From Pogostemon cablin (taxonomy: Eukaryota > Streptophyta > Magnoliopsida > Lamiales > Lamiaceae), in NCBI GenBank assembly GCA_023678885.1, contig CM042962.1, positions 22,892,336 through 22,956,335 of the forward strand: DNA of 64,000 nucleotides, in the 5' to 3' direction. A model generated the notes under the pieces. That model had not been told where the DNA came from. It did not search any database and saw only the letters and a list, made by a program, of their open reading frames with translations. Within the stretch, counting starts at the first letter, position 1; each line of letters begins with the position of its first letter. This document shows, in pieces, positions 63,424-64,000 of the stretch. The position numbers and the translations under genes are program-made.

Positions 63424-64000
63424 CAAGGAGTTCTTGACCTGGATCACGGAGTAGAATTAGCTCTACACTGTGAATTCTTAGTGACTATATGGTGCATTCT
63501 TCCTAGCATTTTTATACATTGAAAACATGTTCTAAAACTATATTCTCATGTCTAATAACTAATTTGACCAAAAAATTAGCAAGAATATGCTCACTTTAAG
63601 GAGTTCTTGGCCTAGCTCACGGAGTAGAATCAGCTCTGCACTATGACTTTTAGTGACTTTATGGTGCAAGCTTCCTAGCATTTTTATACTCTAAAAATAT
63701 GTTCTCCAACTATATTCTCATGTATGATAACTAATTTTACCATAAAATTTGCAAGAAAATGCTCACTTCAATGAGTTCTTGACCTTGCTCAAGGCGTAGA
63801 ATCAGCTCTGCACTATGACTTTTAGTAACTCTATGGTGCAAGATTCCTAGCATTTTTATACTCTCAAAACATGTTCTCCAACTATATTCTCATGTATAAT
63901 AACTAATTTGACCATAAAATTGGCAAGAAAATGCCCACTTTAAGTAGTTGTTGACCTGGCTCACGGCGTAGAATCTTCTCTACACTATGACCTTTAGTGA
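63424..64000 (-). repeat. Third related unit, cut by the window end
   Basis: Starts in the same phase as the 11-mers, but after the cctagctcacgg monomer it keeps an extra monomer (gaccttgctcaaggcg near 63780) that copies 1 and 2 lack. The monomer order here is that of the 20-mer. Confidence 0.7.

Larger units (their letters stand above)
41900..64000 (-). repeat. Right satellite array, inverted relative to the left
   Basis: The same ~172-bp monomer family as at 1-32006 but as the reverse complement; for example GGAGTTCTTGACCTGG here corresponds to CCAGGTCAAGAACTCC on the left. It contains a different HOR (20-mer, about 3450 bp) made of different monomer variants. No gene is visible; 65-codon open frames recurring once per HOR are by-products of the repeat. 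Confidence 0.96.

Overview
The window is repetitive nuclear DNA from a flowering plant, most likely a eudicot. The evidence for a plant is a Ty3/Gypsy chromovirus with plant-type features (initiator-tRNA-Met primer site, C-terminal chromodomain) inside large arrays of a roughly 172-bp satellite. I do not recognise the satellite sequence and cannot name the species. No cellular gene, rRNA, tRNA or CRISPR array is visible. A nucleosome-sized monomer organised into higher-order repeats (HORs) is typical of a centromere or a similar heterochromatic block, but that is inference.

Layout. (1) 1-32006: satellite array in one orientation. Its main unit is a 3274-bp, 19-monomer HOR, itself a 10-mer (1723 bp, 'type A') joined to a 9-mer (1550 bp, 'type B'). 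Seven A+B units run to 22916. They are followed by an A unit, a B/A recombinant, a B unit, a different 9-mer ('type C'), and A-like 10-mers up to the gap. (2) 32007-32506: exactly 500 N, an assembly gap. (3) 32507-41899: one nearly complete LTR retrotransposon on the minus strand. It has 2.3-kb LTRs (the left one cut by the gap), PBS, gag, pol and PPT, and belongs to the Tekay/Del type of chromovirus. (4) 41900-64000: the same satellite family in the opposite orientation, with a different HOR. Three 20-mers (about 3450 bp) are followed by two 16-mers (2758 bp) that share one four-monomer deletion, then part of another unit, then a less homogeneous 11-mer domain from about 59595.

How the element works. 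Gag and Pol lie in the same frame but are separated by several stop codons, and pol has no ATG ahead of its protease active site. The intervening 141 nt has a GT donor, branch-point-like sequences, a pyrimidine-rich tract and an AG acceptor. Its removal would put gag and pol in one continuous frame. The unspliced RNA would make Gag only and the spliced RNA a Gag-Pol polyprotein. Both reading frames are open and the LTRs are nearly identical, so the insertion looks recent.

Main cautions. The satellite strand switch coincides with the N gap, so it may be an inversion or a scaffolding error. The outer end of the left LTR and any target-site duplication cannot be seen.
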